64,000 nucleotides of DNA from assembly GCA_018336035.1 (NCBI GenBank), contig JAGXRD010000083.1, positions 1-64,000 on the forward strand, given 5' to 3'. Below, piece after piece: positions 35,487 to 44,280 of the stretch (its first letter is position 1; each line of letters starts with the position of its first letter). Made by a program: the position numbers and the translations under genes. This DNA comes from Alphaproteobacteria bacterium (GTDB taxonomy: Bacteria; Pseudomonadota; Alphaproteobacteria; Ferrovibrionales; Ferrovibrionaceae). The notes under the pieces are model-generated. The model was not told the origin of the DNA and did no database searches. It was given only the letters and a program-made list of their open reading frames with translations.

Positions 35487-37117
35487 TGTTTTTTGGTCCG
35501 GTGCCGGTGCGCGAGGCTGAAGGCGGGATTCTGGGTCATAGCCTGTCAGCCGGCAGCGAGCGCTTCCGAAAGGGCAGGCTGCTCAGCGCCGCAGACATCG
35601 CCGCACTGGAAAAAGCCGGCCATGCCACGGTCTATATCGCACGCCTGGAAGACGGCGATATCCCCGAGGATGAAGCGGCGTATCGCATTGCGCTAGCCCT
35701 GACCGGGCCAAACGCCCGGACCGCCGCCGCTTTCACCGGCCGCGCCAATCTCTATGCAGACATGCCTGGTCTGGTGCGCGTCGATCAGACAAAAATCGAC
35801 GATCTCAACGCGATCGATGAAGCCCTCACCGTCGCGACACTGGCCGATTACGAGCCGGTCGAAGCCGGACAGATGCTGGCGACCGTCAAGGTGATCCCTT
35901 TCGCCGCGCCGCGTCATGCGGTCGAACACGGCGAGCAGTTGCTGCGCGGCCATGCACCGCTGGTGCAGGTGATGCCGTTTGCGCCGCGCGAGGTCGGGCT
36001 GGTGCTGACTCGTGTGAGCAGCACCAAGGATAGCGTGCTGGAAAAGACCGAACAGGCGGTAGCGCAGCGGCTGGCGCAGTTCGGCAGCCGGATCAAGCTG
36101 CAACGGATCGTGCCGCATGACGAAGCCGCGGTCGCTGAAGCCATTGTGGAACTGAAGGCCGCCGGATGCGCGCCAATCTTCGTTTTCGGCGCGTCTGCCA
36201 CGGTGGATCGCCACGATGTCGTGCCGGCCGGCCTGACGCGGGCCGGCGGCGAAGTGCTGCATTTCGGCATGCCGGTCGATCCGGGCAATCTGCTGATGCT
36301 CGGCCGTCATGATGACGTCGCCGTGATCGGTGTGCCCGGCTGCGCCCGCTCGCCCAAACTGAACGGTTTCGACTGGGTGCTGCAGCGCCTCTGCGCAGGA
36401 CTGGACGTCAGCCGCCGTGACATCATGCTCATGGGCAGTGGCGGCCTGCTGAAGGAAATCCCCAGCCGTCCGATGCCTCGTGCGGGCAACGAAGCCGCTG
36501 CTGCCACCGCCGCACCGCGCCGGCCGAAAGTCGCCGCCCTGATCCTCGCGGCCGGCCTTTCGAGCCGCTTCGGCGCGGGGCACAAGCTGCTTGCTGATCT
36601 GGATGGCAAGCCGGTGCTGCGCCACGTCGTCGATCATGCCAAGGCATCGTCGGCCAGCCCGCTGCTGCTGGTGACCGGGCATCGCGCCGACGAAGTGCGC
36701 GCCGCGGCCGGAGCCGATATTACGGTGGTCCATAACCCGGCTTACGCCGAAGGTCTGGCCAGTTCGCTGCGCGCGGGGCTGAGCGCCCTGCCGCAGGGAC
36801 TGGATGGTGTCATCGTCTGCCTGGGCGATATGCCGGATGTCTCGACTGCAACCTTTGAGGCACTGATCGCCGCCTTCAACCCGGTGGAAGGCCGGGCGAT
36901 CTGCCTGCCCGTGATCGGCGGCAAACGCGGCAATCCGACGCTCTGGGGACTGCAATTCCTGCCCGAGCTGATGCGGCTCGATGGCGACAGCGGCGCTCGC
37001 AGCCTGCTCGGACCGCATGCGGAATGGGTCTGCGAGGTGCCTGTGGACGACCCCGGCATCCTGCATGACTACGATACCCCGGCGGCCCTGGCTGCCCGAG
37101 GGGTTACCAAGTCTTAA
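35486..37117 (+). CDS. Molybdopterin-binding domain fused to MocA-like nucleotidyltransferase
   Basis: A 543-residue two-part protein. The first ~340 residues resemble the molybdopterin-binding (MoeA/MogA-like) domain, with 'LQRIVPHDEAAVAEAIVELKAAGCAPIFVFGASATVDRHDVVPAG'. The second part begins near residue 350 with the nucleotidyltransferase signature 'ALILAAGLSSRFGAGHKLLADLDGKPVLRHVV', then 'VIVCLGDMPDVS', as in MocA/MobA, which makes the dinucleotide form of the cofactor. It starts at the base where the previous gene ends (one-base overlap). This fusion with split XdhC and CoxDE is the standard accessory set of the aerobic CO-dehydrogenase (CoxL) family. Confidence 0.88.
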   Translation: MFFGPVPVREAEGGILGHSLSAGSERFRKGRLLSAADIAALEKAGHATVYIARLEDGDIPEDEAAYRIALALTGPNARTAAAFTGRANLYADMPGLVRVDQTKIDDLNAIDEALTVATLADYEPVEAGQMLATVKVIPFAAPRHAVEHGEQLLRGHAPLVQVMPFAPREVGLVLTRVSSTKDSVLEKTEQAVAQRLAQFGSRIKLQRIVPHDEAAVAEAIVELKAAGCAPIFVFGASATVDRHDVVPAGLTRAGGEVLHFGMPVDPGNLLMLGRHDDVAVIGVPGCARSPKLNGFDWVLQRLCAGLDVSRRDIMLMGSGGLLKEIPSRPMPRAGNEAAAATAAPRRPKVAALILAAGLSSRFGAGHKLLADLDGKPVLRHVVDHAKASSASPLLLVTGHRADEVRAAAGADITVVHNPAYAEGLASSLRAGLSALPQGLDGVIVCLGDMPDVSTATFEALIAAFNPVEGRAICLPVIGGKRGNPTLWGLQFLPELMRLDGDSGARSLLGPHAEWVCEVPVDDPGILHDYDTPAALAARGVTKS

Positions 37118-37185
37118 CCGCAAGTCCTTGGCATTAAGCGAATATTATCCACAGCCAAGGCATTAACTATGTCTTGCGGCTTTTT
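37118..37185 (+). terminator. Nested hairpin terminator after the cox-like operon
   Basis: The outer stem is CCGCAAG (37118-37124) with CTTGCGG (37173-37179), followed by CTTTTT. The inner stem is CCTTGGC (37126-37132) with GCCAAGG (37154-37160). It begins directly after the stop codon. The two-tier stem and the T run fit an intrinsic terminator, but the long loop is unusual. Confidence 0.55.
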
Positions 37186-37282
37186 CCCAAGGATGGAATT
37201 TGCCATAGTGCCGCAGGGGGCAGCCTAGATTGGCTGGTTGTCGCCCTCTCCACGACCGTTACCGGAGAAAGCGACTTTTTCT

Positions 37283-38527
37283 ATGAGTGAGGCTGTACAG
37301 AACCAATCGTCCGATGACGAGAAGATGTTCACCGACTTTGACCGCCTTTTGCGCGGCAAGATTTTCGGTGGGCGCCTCGCCTCGGTGATTCAGTTCGTCA
37401 ATCCGAAGACGTTTGAGCGCAATCGCGAAAGCTACAACATCGTTGTGCATTCGATGCGCTCGCTCATGTCGAAATATGAAGGCACGTTCTACACGCTGCA
37501 CGACTATTCGATCGTGATGTTCATCCGTCTCTCCGAGCGCTTCTTCGACCAGACCTTCGAAAAGCTGGTGCTCGAGATCGACGACATCCTTACCCGCAAC
37601 AACGTTGCCATCGGCCTGACTCCTGAGGAAGCCGAGAACGCGGTTCGCTGGTATCGCTTCGACAGCCAGTTCGAAGACCTGCAGGAGCTGATGGATAACT
37701 TCCAGCAGCGCTTCCGCGTCTTCTCCGAACGTCGCAAGCGCCTGCTCGCCAAGGCCGGCACCGCTGCCGCCACCGGCGACGGCACACCGCTGACGCCCGG
37801 CGCGCTGCAGCAGATCGACGACATCCTGAAGAAGGCCGATGTCTCGACCTTCATGAAGCGTCAGCCGGTGACGCTGTGCTTCGGCAACCAGCCGCCGAAG
37901 CCGATCTTCCAGGAAATCTTCGTCGGCGTGAACGAACTGCGCCAGGCAATCGCGCCAACCGTGAACCTGCGCGGTGCCCGCTCGCTGTTCCACCACCTCA
38001 CCCGCACGCTGGATACCCGCGTGTTCCGCGCGTTGCTCGATGGTTTTGTCACGCGCAACAGCGGCCCATTCAGCATCAACCTGAATGTCAGCACGATCCT
38101 CAGCGATACCTTCCGCGATTTCGACAGCCGCATCGGCAACATCGTGAAGAAGGAACAGATCATTATCGAGCTGCAGCGCTACGATGTGTTCTGGGACTAC
38201 AACGAATACCTGCTGGCTTGCGAATTCCTGCACAATTCCGGCTACCGCCTGCTGATCGACGGCATCACGCCAGATCTGCTGCAGCTATTTGGCCGCAAGG
38301 AACTGAAGGCGGACTTCGTGAAGCTGTTCTATTTCAAGGACCGCCACGAAGACTGGATCGACAAGGAACTGGCGAGCAAGATTGCCGAGACCGATGCGAA
38401 CCGCGTGATCATGGCGCGTTGCGAGACCGAAGAGGCGCTGAAAGCCGGCCTTGCGGCTGGCATTCGCCTGTTCCAGGGCTGGCATATCGACAACATGATC
38501 CGCGCCTCGCGCGAAGTCGTGAACTAA
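37283..38527 (+). CDS. Degenerate EAL-like domain protein
   Basis: A 414-residue cytoplasmic protein. The N-terminal ~250 residues are largely helical and unknown. The C-terminal ~160 residues keep the skeleton of an EAL phosphodiesterase: 'FSINLNVSTILSDTFRDF', 'IIIELQRYDVFWDYNEYLLACEFLHNSGYRLLIDGI', 'FVKLFYFKDRHEDWI' and 'VIMARCETEEALKAGLAAGIRLFQGWHID'. The last mirrors the 'EGVET...QG' block of active enzymes. The EAL motif and the metal-binding acidic residues are absent, so it probably does not hydrolyse c-di-GMP and may act as a sensor or scaffold. It is followed 73 bases later by a small unknown gene in the same direction. Confidence 0.7.
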   Translation: MSEAVQNQSSDDEKMFTDFDRLLRGKIFGGRLASVIQFVNPKTFERNRESYNIVVHSMRSLMSKYEGTFYTLHDYSIVMFIRLSERFFDQTFEKLVLEIDDILTRNNVAIGLTPEEAENAVRWYRFDSQFEDLQELMDNFQQRFRVFSERRKRLLAKAGTAAATGDGTPLTPGALQQIDDILKKADVSTFMKRQPVTLCFGNQPPKPIFQEIFVGVNELRQAIAPTVNLRGARSLFHHLTRTLDTRVFRALLDGFVTRNSGPFSINLNVSTILSDTFRDFDSRIGNIVKKEQIIIELQRYDVFWDYNEYLLACEFLHNSGYRLLIDGITPDLLQLFGRKELKADFVKLFYFKDRHEDWIDKELASKIAETDANRVIMARCETEEALKAGLAAGIRLFQGWHIDNMIRASREVVN

Positions 38528-38600
38528 AGCCGGCGCTGGCGCGTTCGGCCACCACCCTGATCGTCATATCGGCCTGACAGTAACAGCAGGATTCAGTCTT

Positions 38601-39041
38601 ATGTGGAACCGTAGCCAGCGACCCAACCAGACCGAGAACCAGGCGACGGAAGTCCGCGCCAGCAGCAATAGCGGCAGCCCCCCTGCACGCAAACAGCTGA
38701 CGCCGAAGGACAACGAGCGGGTCGAGAAAATCCTGGCGAGCATCGCCATCGACACCTCGCAGACCTTCAATGCAATGCTGGACTCGCTGATGGGCGAACG
38801 CCCCGTCACCCATCATGAAAGCAATCAGACGCGCGACTTCATCGTCAACGTGTTCGACGAGATCCGCCTGGAAAGCAATCGCGACGCTGTGATCCTCGCC
38901 CGCAAATTTGCCGATATGTGCATGCGCGCCGCCGACCAGCTCAACGACAACCATCAGCGCACCGTTGCGCGCTGCGTGTCGGAACTGTTCGAGCAGTTCG
39001 CCGCCAAGCTCGATCACCGCGAGCCGGCCAACTCCAACTGA
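38601..39041 (+). CDS. Small helical protein of unknown function
   Basis: A 146-residue protein. The first 35 residues are polar and probably disordered ('SQRPNQTENQATEVRASSNS'). The rest is helical: 'DNERVEKILASIAIDTSQTFNAMLDSLMGER' and 'RKFADMCMRAADQLNDNHQRTVARCVSELFEQFAAKL'. No membrane segment or motif is recognised. It directly follows the degenerate EAL gene and may be transcribed with it. No function can be assigned. Confidence 0.7.
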   Translation: MWNRSQRPNQTENQATEVRASSNSGSPPARKQLTPKDNERVEKILASIAIDTSQTFNAMLDSLMGERPVTHHESNQTRDFIVNVFDEIRLESNRDAVILARKFADMCMRAADQLNDNHQRTVARCVSELFEQFAAKLDHREPANSN

Positions 39042-39071
39042 TTTTTTAGGGCGAGACGGTTCGCCTGCCGC

Positions 39072-39845
39072 TCATGCGGTGGGGCGATACTGTTCGAGTT
39101 CGCTGAGGAAATTCCCGACGAGCTTCAACGGGTCCTCGCCCGTCGCGCTCCGGAACAGCGCGGTATCTTCGGCCGTAAGATGCGCCAAGGGCCGGATCAG
39201 CCCATCGAAGAACAGATAGAATTCTCGACTGCCGAAGGGCAATGCCTGGCCCTCGAAGGGTCGCTCGATATAGACATTCGAGGACAGTCCCACCGCAGTG
39301 GGATCATGCTGCATCACCTTCATCACCCAGTCGCGGCGCGATTCAAAAACGCGGAAGGCGCGAATGACGCGGGCGACAACCTTGAAGTAAAGCTGCTTGG
39401 CGCGCGGATCGGCGTAGAAGCTGGCCCAATCCAGGTTGCCGCCGGCCTGGGCGCGGATTTCCTCGGCAATGCTGGCAGCTTCGTCGGCCATCAGTTCGAC
39501 CTCATCGCCGAACAGCGAGCGGACAAAGAAGAAGTAGTTGCCGATCAGGCGGCGGTCCAACTTCTCCTCGCTGAACAGCGGATCGAGCGGATGTACCAGC
39601 AGGCGACCGAAGGCATTCACCCGGGCGCCGCGGCGCGCGTCTTCCTCGACCACATTCATCAGGCTGTCGTAGGACGCCCGGTAGTAATGATCGTAATCCG
39701 ATGCCGTCTTCATCGCCTCGACAAGCTGGCGCAGCATGTCGATCGTGAATGGCGCCTTGCGCGCCTCGGCCTCAGCACCCTGCAACAGCGCATCGAGCAG
39801 CTTGTTGGCCATCTGGCGCAGAAAATCGGGGCCGCGGGTGATCAT
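39072..39845 (-). CDS. Protein of unknown function
   Basis: A 257-residue soluble, mostly helical protein. Distinct blocks are 'FRVFESRRDWVMKVMQHDPTAVGL' and 'IERPFEGQALPFGSREFYLFFDGLIRPLAHLTAEDTALF', which look like a conserved family core, but I do not recognise it. It is convergent with the small protein upstream on the plus strand. It has a weak promoter region of about 190 bases shared with purU. It carries the short motif 'PFGSREF', which also occurs as 'PFGSRDF' in the HTH-like protein at 57815-58639. The resemblance may be chance. Confidence 0.65.
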   Translation of the reverse strand: MITRGPDFLRQMANKLLDALLQGAEAEARKAPFTIDMLRQLVEAMKTASDYDHYYRASYDSLMNVVEEDARRGARVNAFGRLLVHPLDPLFSEEKLDRRLIGNYFFFVRSLFGDEVELMADEAASIAEEIRAQAGGNLDWASFYADPRAKQLYFKVVARVIRAFRVFESRRDWVMKVMQHDPTAVGLSSNVYIERPFEGQALPFGSREFYLFFDGLIRPLAHLTAEDTALFRSATGEDPLKLVGNFLSELEQYRPTA

Positions 39846-40038
39846 GTGTCTGAGCCGAATCCGTTAGGTTGAGTGCAGCTTAATCAAGCCCCACAGCCGA
39901 AGCGAGCATCTTGTTGAGCGGGAAACCGCCCGCATTGTCCATCCTTTTTTAACCCTGCGGTTGCGACTCTGCCCCCGCGCGGGTACTGTCGCGCCGCCTT
40001 TCGGCCTGAATGTTGGTTTTAATCCTGCGGCCTTCCCC

Positions 40039-40905
40039 ATGAGCCTGATCCTGACACTGTCCTGCCATGACCGCCCCGGCATCGTTGCCGCGGTGTCCGG
40101 TTTCCTTGCCAGCCATCGCTTCAACATCCGCGACTCCGCCCAGTTCGGCGACAGCGAAACCGGCCTGTTCTTCATGCGGGTCAGCGTCGAGGACCTGGAA
40201 GCCAGCGCCGATGGCAGCGGCCGTCCCCTGGAGCAGATCCGGGCTGCTTTTGCCCCGGTGGCGGCGCCCTTCGACATGAGCTGGGAGATTCATGACGAAC
40301 GCGACAGGCCGCGCATGCTGATTCTGGTCTCGAAATTCGGCCACTGCCTGAACGACCTGCTCTACCGCTATTCCATCGGCGCACTGCCGGTCGAAATTCC
40401 GGCCGTCGTTTCCAATCACCGTGACTGGTATCAGCGCGCGGCCAACCACAATATTCCCTTCCATCACTGGCCGGTAACGACGGAGAGCAAGGCACGGCAG
40501 GAGAAGATGCTGCGCGACCTGATCGAGCAGGAGAAAATCGACCTGATCGTGCTGGCGCGTTACATGCAGGTTCTGTCGCCCGACCTCTGCCGCGATTACT
40601 CCGGCCGGATCATCAATATCCACCACTCCTTCCTGCCGAGCTTCAAGGGCGCCAACCCCTACAAACAGGCACATGCCCGCGGCGTGAAGCTGATCGGCGC
40701 GACCGCACATTACGTGACGGCCGACCTGGATGAAGGCCCGATCATCGAGCAGGAAGTCGCCCGCGTCGATCACGGCTACTCGCCCGAACAGCTGGCGGCA
40801 ACCGGACGCGATATCGAGAGCCTGGTGCTGGCCCGCGCGGTGAAATACCACGTCGAACACCGCATTTTCCCGAACGGCCACAAGACAGTGGTGTTCCGCG
40901 GCTAG
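40039..40905 (+). CDS. purU: Formyltetrahydrofolate deformylase
   Basis: A 288-residue enzyme that hydrolyses 10-formyltetrahydrofolate to formate and tetrahydrofolate, balancing C1 pools. The N-terminal ACT domain starts 'SLILTLSCHDRPGIVAAVSGFLASHRFNIRDSAQ'. The formyltransferase-like catalytic domain has 'IINIHHSFLPSFKGANPYKQAHARGVKLIGATAHYVTADLDEGPIIEQ', with the catalytic His and Asp. The start is at 40039 ('MSLILTLSC'), with an upstream non-conserved in-frame stretch discarded. The length is typical (about 285). The DUF2256 gene starts 57 bases downstream. Confidence 0.97.
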   Translation: MSLILTLSCHDRPGIVAAVSGFLASHRFNIRDSAQFGDSETGLFFMRVSVEDLEASADGSGRPLEQIRAAFAPVAAPFDMSWEIHDERDRPRMLILVSKFGHCLNDLLYRYSIGALPVEIPAVVSNHRDWYQRAANHNIPFHHWPVTTESKARQEKMLRDLIEQEKIDLIVLARYMQVLSPDLCRDYSGRIINIHHSFLPSFKGANPYKQAHARGVKLIGATAHYVTADLDEGPIIEQEVARVDHGYSPEQLAATGRDIESLVLARAVKYHVEHRIFPNGHKTVVFRG

Positions 40906-40962
40906 CAGCCCTTCGCCGCAGCCGGGCTGGACGGATCGCCTTGGCGGTCTAGGTCTTCCGGC

Positions 40963-41103
40963 ATGCACAAGAAACTGTTGCTGCCCACCAAGATCTGTGC
41001 GGCCTGCTCCCGCCCCTTCACCTGGCGCCGCAAATGGGCGCGCAGCTGGGATGAAGTGAAATACTGTTCCGAGGCCTGCCGACGCAGGCGCAGCAGGCCA
41101 TGA
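40963..41103 (+). CDS. DUF2256 zinc-ribbon-like small protein
   Basis: A 46-residue protein missed by size filters. It reads MHKKLLLPTKICAACSRPF then 'TWRRKWARSWDEVKYCSEACRRRRSR'. The pairs CAAC and CSEAC form a treble-clef or zinc-ribbon-like knuckle, the pattern of DUF2256. Its stop overlaps the photolyase ATG by four bases, which argues for a shared transcript and coupled translation. The link of DUF2256 to photolyase-like genes is known from other genomes; its role is not. Confidence 0.88.
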   Translation: MHKKLLLPTKICAACSRPFTWRRKWARSWDEVKYCSEACRRRRSRP

Positions 41104-42743
41104 CCGGCAGCACCCTGCGGCTGCTGCTGGGCGACCAGCTTACACCCGCCATTTCCAGCCTGCGCGATTGCGAGCCAGGCAAGGATACGGTGCTGCTTGC
41201 CGAGGTGATGGCCGAAGCTACCTACGTACGTCACCACAAGAAGAAAATCGCCTTTCTCTTCTCAGCCATGCGCCATTTCGCCGACGAATTGCGGCAGGCC
41301 GGGCATCGCGTCGTTTACGTCAGGCTCGAGGAGAGCGGCAATACCGGCTCGCTCTTTGGCGAGGTCGCGCGCCAATTGGGCTCGCTGCAGGTGGACCGCG
41401 TGGTGATCACCGAGCCCGGTGAATGGCGCCTGCGGGAGGACATGGCGGAGTGGCAAACCCGTCTTGCCCTGCCGGTCGAGATTCGGGAGGATGACAGATT
41501 CCTGTGCCGCCACGCCGATTTCCGCGCCTGGGCGGAAGGGCGCAAGGAACTGCGCATGGAATTCTTTTATCGCGACATGCGCCGGCGCTACGGGCTGTTG
41601 CTCGATGCGGCCGGAGACCCGGAAGGCGGTCGCTGGAATTTCGACAGCGACAATCGTCATCCACTCGATGCCGATACGACAATCCCGCCTCGCCCCGCCT
41701 TGCCTTGCGACGATACGACACGCGAGGTGCTTGAACTGGTCGATCGCGTCTTCGCCGGACATTTCGGCGATCTCGAGCCATTCGACTTTGCCGTCACGCG
41801 CCACGACGCGGAGACACTGGCACGCTGGTTTCTGCGCCACGCCCTGCCGCGGTTCGGCGATTACCAGGATGCGATGCGCCAGGGCGAGCCATACCTGTTC
41901 CACAGCCTGTTGAGCCCCTATATCAACTGCGGCCTGCTCGATCCGCTTCGGCTCTGCCGTGATGCGGAAGCCGAATGGCGCGCAGGCCGGGCGCCGCTCA
42001 ATGCCGTGGAGGGCTTCATCCGTCAGATCCTCGGCTGGCGGGAATATATCCGCGGCGTCTACTGGCTTGAAATGCCACGCTATGCCGATACCAATGCGCT
42101 GGCCGCGCATCGACCGCTGCCCTGGTTTTACTGGTCAGGCGAGACTGCCATGAACTGCATCGCCCAGGTGGTGGGCGAGACACGGCGCAATGCCTATGCG
42201 CATCACATCCAGCGGCTGATGGTGACCGGCAATTTCGCACTGCTTGCGGGGATCGCGCCGGCCGAGGTCGAAGCCTGGTATCTGGCTGTGTATGCCGATG
42301 CATATGACTGGGTCGAATTGCCGAACACGCATGGCATGGCATTGTTTGCCGATGGCGGACGCCTCGCCTCCAAGCCCTATGCGGCATCCGGCAAATACAT
42401 TCATCGCATGTCGGATTATTGCGATCACTGCCGCTATGACGTGAAGCAGACCGTCGGCAGCACCGCCTGCCCGTTCAACGCCCTCTACTGGGATTTCCTC
42501 GCCCGCAATGAATCGCGGCTGGGCCGCAATCCGCGTCTGGCCATGCCGTATCGCAATCTGGCGCGCATGCCGCCCGATCAGCGCCGGGCCATTGCCGAGC
42601 AAGCCGCGCAAACCCTCGCCGCGCTCGATCAGACCGACAGCACTGCTTGGCCGTCAGAGCCTGCCCTGCAGGGTCCGGACCGGAAAAAGAGAGGTCGGAA
42701 AGTCAGTTCGCGTGCGGCGCAACGACAGGCGAAACTTCTGTAA
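41100..42743 (+). CDS. phrB: Fe-S bacterial (6-4) photolyase / cryptochrome-related protein
   Basis: A 547-residue flavoprotein of the FeS-BCP group (PhrB-type), which repairs (6-4) photoproducts or senses light. The start 'MTGSTLRLLLGDQLTPAISSL' is typical. Cysteines at residues 353, 441, 444 and 457 match the four [4Fe-4S] ligands of Agrobacterium PhrB (350, 438, 441, 454) with a constant offset of three. The block 'MVTGNFALLAGIAPAEVEAWYLAVYADAYDWVELPNTHGM' is the FAD-binding part. The 3' end overlaps the convergent kinase gene by 41 bases. Confidence 0.93.
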   Translation: MTGSTLRLLLGDQLTPAISSLRDCEPGKDTVLLAEVMAEATYVRHHKKKIAFLFSAMRHFADELRQAGHRVVYVRLEESGNTGSLFGEVARQLGSLQVDRVVITEPGEWRLREDMAEWQTRLALPVEIREDDRFLCRHADFRAWAEGRKELRMEFFYRDMRRRYGLLLDAAGDPEGGRWNFDSDNRHPLDADTTIPPRPALPCDDTTREVLELVDRVFAGHFGDLEPFDFAVTRHDAETLARWFLRHALPRFGDYQDAMRQGEPYLFHSLLSPYINCGLLDPLRLCRDAEAEWRAGRAPLNAVEGFIRQILGWREYIRGVYWLEMPRYADTNALAAHRPLPWFYWSGETAMNCIAQVVGETRRNAYAHHIQRLMVTGNFALLAGIAPAEVEAWYLAVYADAYDWVELPNTHGMALFADGGRLASKPYAASGKYIHRMSDYCDHCRYDVKQTVGSTACPFNALYWDFLARNESRLGRNPRLAMPYRNLARMPPDQRRAIAEQAAQTLAALDQTDSTAWPSEPALQGPDRKKRGRKVSSRAAQRQAKLL

Positions 42744-44280
42744 CCGGCACAGTCCCGCCGGTCACGCCGAGCGAACTGAGGATTCCCAGCAACGCCGCGT
42801 CGTCATACGGCTTGGCCAGCACGCGGCTGAAGCGGCTGCCCACGAAACCGGGCGCCACGACCTTCTCGTCATATCCGGTGGCCAGGATGATCGGCATATT
42901 GGGAATTGACGCACGGAATTCGCTGGCCAGTTGATCGCCGCGGCAATCCGGCAGGCCAATATCGATGATCGCTGCAGCCACGCCGCCGGTGCGGTGCCAG
43001 ATTTCCCGCGCCTCTTCGCCGCTGCCGGCTTCCTCCACACGGAAACCCGCGGCTTCGAGATTGCCGGCGACCACCATCCGCATCAGCGGATCGTCCTCGA
43101 CCAGCATCAGCACGGGTGGTTCAATTTCATCCTGTTCTTCAACAATGGAAACAGTGCGGCCCAGGCTGTCGGCAATCACCAGCACAGAGGTCAGGCTGTC
43201 GCCCACCATATTGAGTTCCGGTGCCGGATCGGCAGCCGTGAAGGTTATGGTGATGCAAGTGCCGCTTGCGCTGCTTTCAATGTTGATCGCGCCGCCGATC
43301 TTTTCGACCATGGCCAGCACGATCTTGCTGCCGATGCCGCCGCCCCGGCGCCAGTCCTGTTCGGTCACGCCGATGCCGTCGTCTTCCACCTGTACGGTAA
43401 TCAGATCGCCGGCACGCTCGGCTTTTACGCGGATCGGACCGTCGCCTGCCGGATAGGCATATTTGAAGGCGTTGATCACCAGTTCGGTCACGATCAGGCC
43501 GATTGGAATGGCGAAGTCGGTGCCGATGCGGGTCTGGCTGGCGAGGAATTGCAGCATGCGTCCGCCCTGATCGGCGGATTGCCGCAGGTCTTCCACCAGA
43601 CCGCAAAGATAATCCGCAAGATCGACAAAGCGGACATCCGCCGAGGCATAGAGGCGCTTGTGTACGCGCGCCACAGCGGACACGCGCTTGTAGGCATTGA
43701 GCAGCGTCTGCGCCGCCTTCATGTCGCTCTGCGCGGACGACTGCACCTGAAGCAGGCTTGCGATCAGCTGCAGGCTGTTGGATACGCGGTGATTGACCTC
43801 GCGGATCAGGACGGCGCGCTCGTTGGCCAGCGCCTCGAAGCGGTCGCGCGCGGCACGCATCTCGGCTTCAGCCTGTTCGCGCAGGTACATCTGCCGCCGG
43901 CCTTCGAGGGCGGAATCGATCGCCGCGCGCAGCAGGGTCAGGAATTCGGGGCTGGCATCCTTAATCACGTAGTCAGAAGCACCCGCTTTGAGCGCTGCCA
44001 CCGCGATCCGCCCCTCGGACTCGCCGGTCACATAAACCACCGGCGGCGGATTGGGTAGCGTAGAAATCATATTGAGCGTATCGAGGCCCAACTGATCAGG
44101 CATATGGTGGTCGAGCGCAACCACATCGACGTCGTTTGACGCACGTAGCCGCTCGACACCCGCCGCACCGCTGGCCAGCAGTTCGACAACGAATCCGTTG
44201 CGTTCAAATTCCTTCTGCACCAGGCGGCTGAGGCCCGGGTCATCGTCGATATACAGCAGGCGCGGTCGATCGTTGGCCAT
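42703..44280 (-). CDS. Hybrid receiver-kinase-receiver protein (HisKA_2 type)
   Basis: A 525-residue protein: an N-terminal receiver ('PRLLYIDDDPGLSRLVQKEF', 'DVVALDHHMPDQLG'), a coiled coil, a HisKA_2 phosphoacceptor box ('REVNHRVSNSLQLIASLLQVQS'), a histidine-kinase ATPase domain ('VTELVINAFKYAYPAGDG', 'EDDGIGV') and a C-terminal receiver ('PVLMLVEDDPLMRMVVAGNLEAAG', 'AAIIDIGLPDCRGD'). The first receiver should switch the kinase on or off. Such proteins are common as partners of small receivers: the upstream gene encodes one and ends one base into this gene's start. The 3' end overlaps the phrB gene by 41 bases. Confidence 0.93.
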   Translation of the reverse strand: MANDRPRLLYIDDDPGLSRLVQKEFERNGFVVELLASGAAGVERLRASNDVDVVALDHHMPDQLGLDTLNMISTLPNPPPVVYVTGESEGRIAVAALKAGASDYVIKDASPEFLTLLRAAIDSALEGRRQMYLREQAEAEMRAARDRFEALANERAVLIREVNHRVSNSLQLIASLLQVQSSAQSDMKAAQTLLNAYKRVSAVARVHKRLYASADVRFVDLADYLCGLVEDLRQSADQGGRMLQFLASQTRIGTDFAIPIGLIVTELVINAFKYAYPAGDGPIRVKAERAGDLITVQVEDDGIGVTEQDWRRGGGIGSKIVLAMVEKIGGAINIESSASGTCITITFTAADPAPELNMVGDSLTSVLVIADSLGRTVSIVEEQDEIEPPVLMLVEDDPLMRMVVAGNLEAAGFRVEEAGSGEEAREIWHRTGGVAAAIIDIGLPDCRGDQLASEFRASIPNMPIILATGYDEKVVAPGFVGSRFSRVLAKPYDDAALLGILSSLGVTGGTVPVTEVSPVVAPHAN

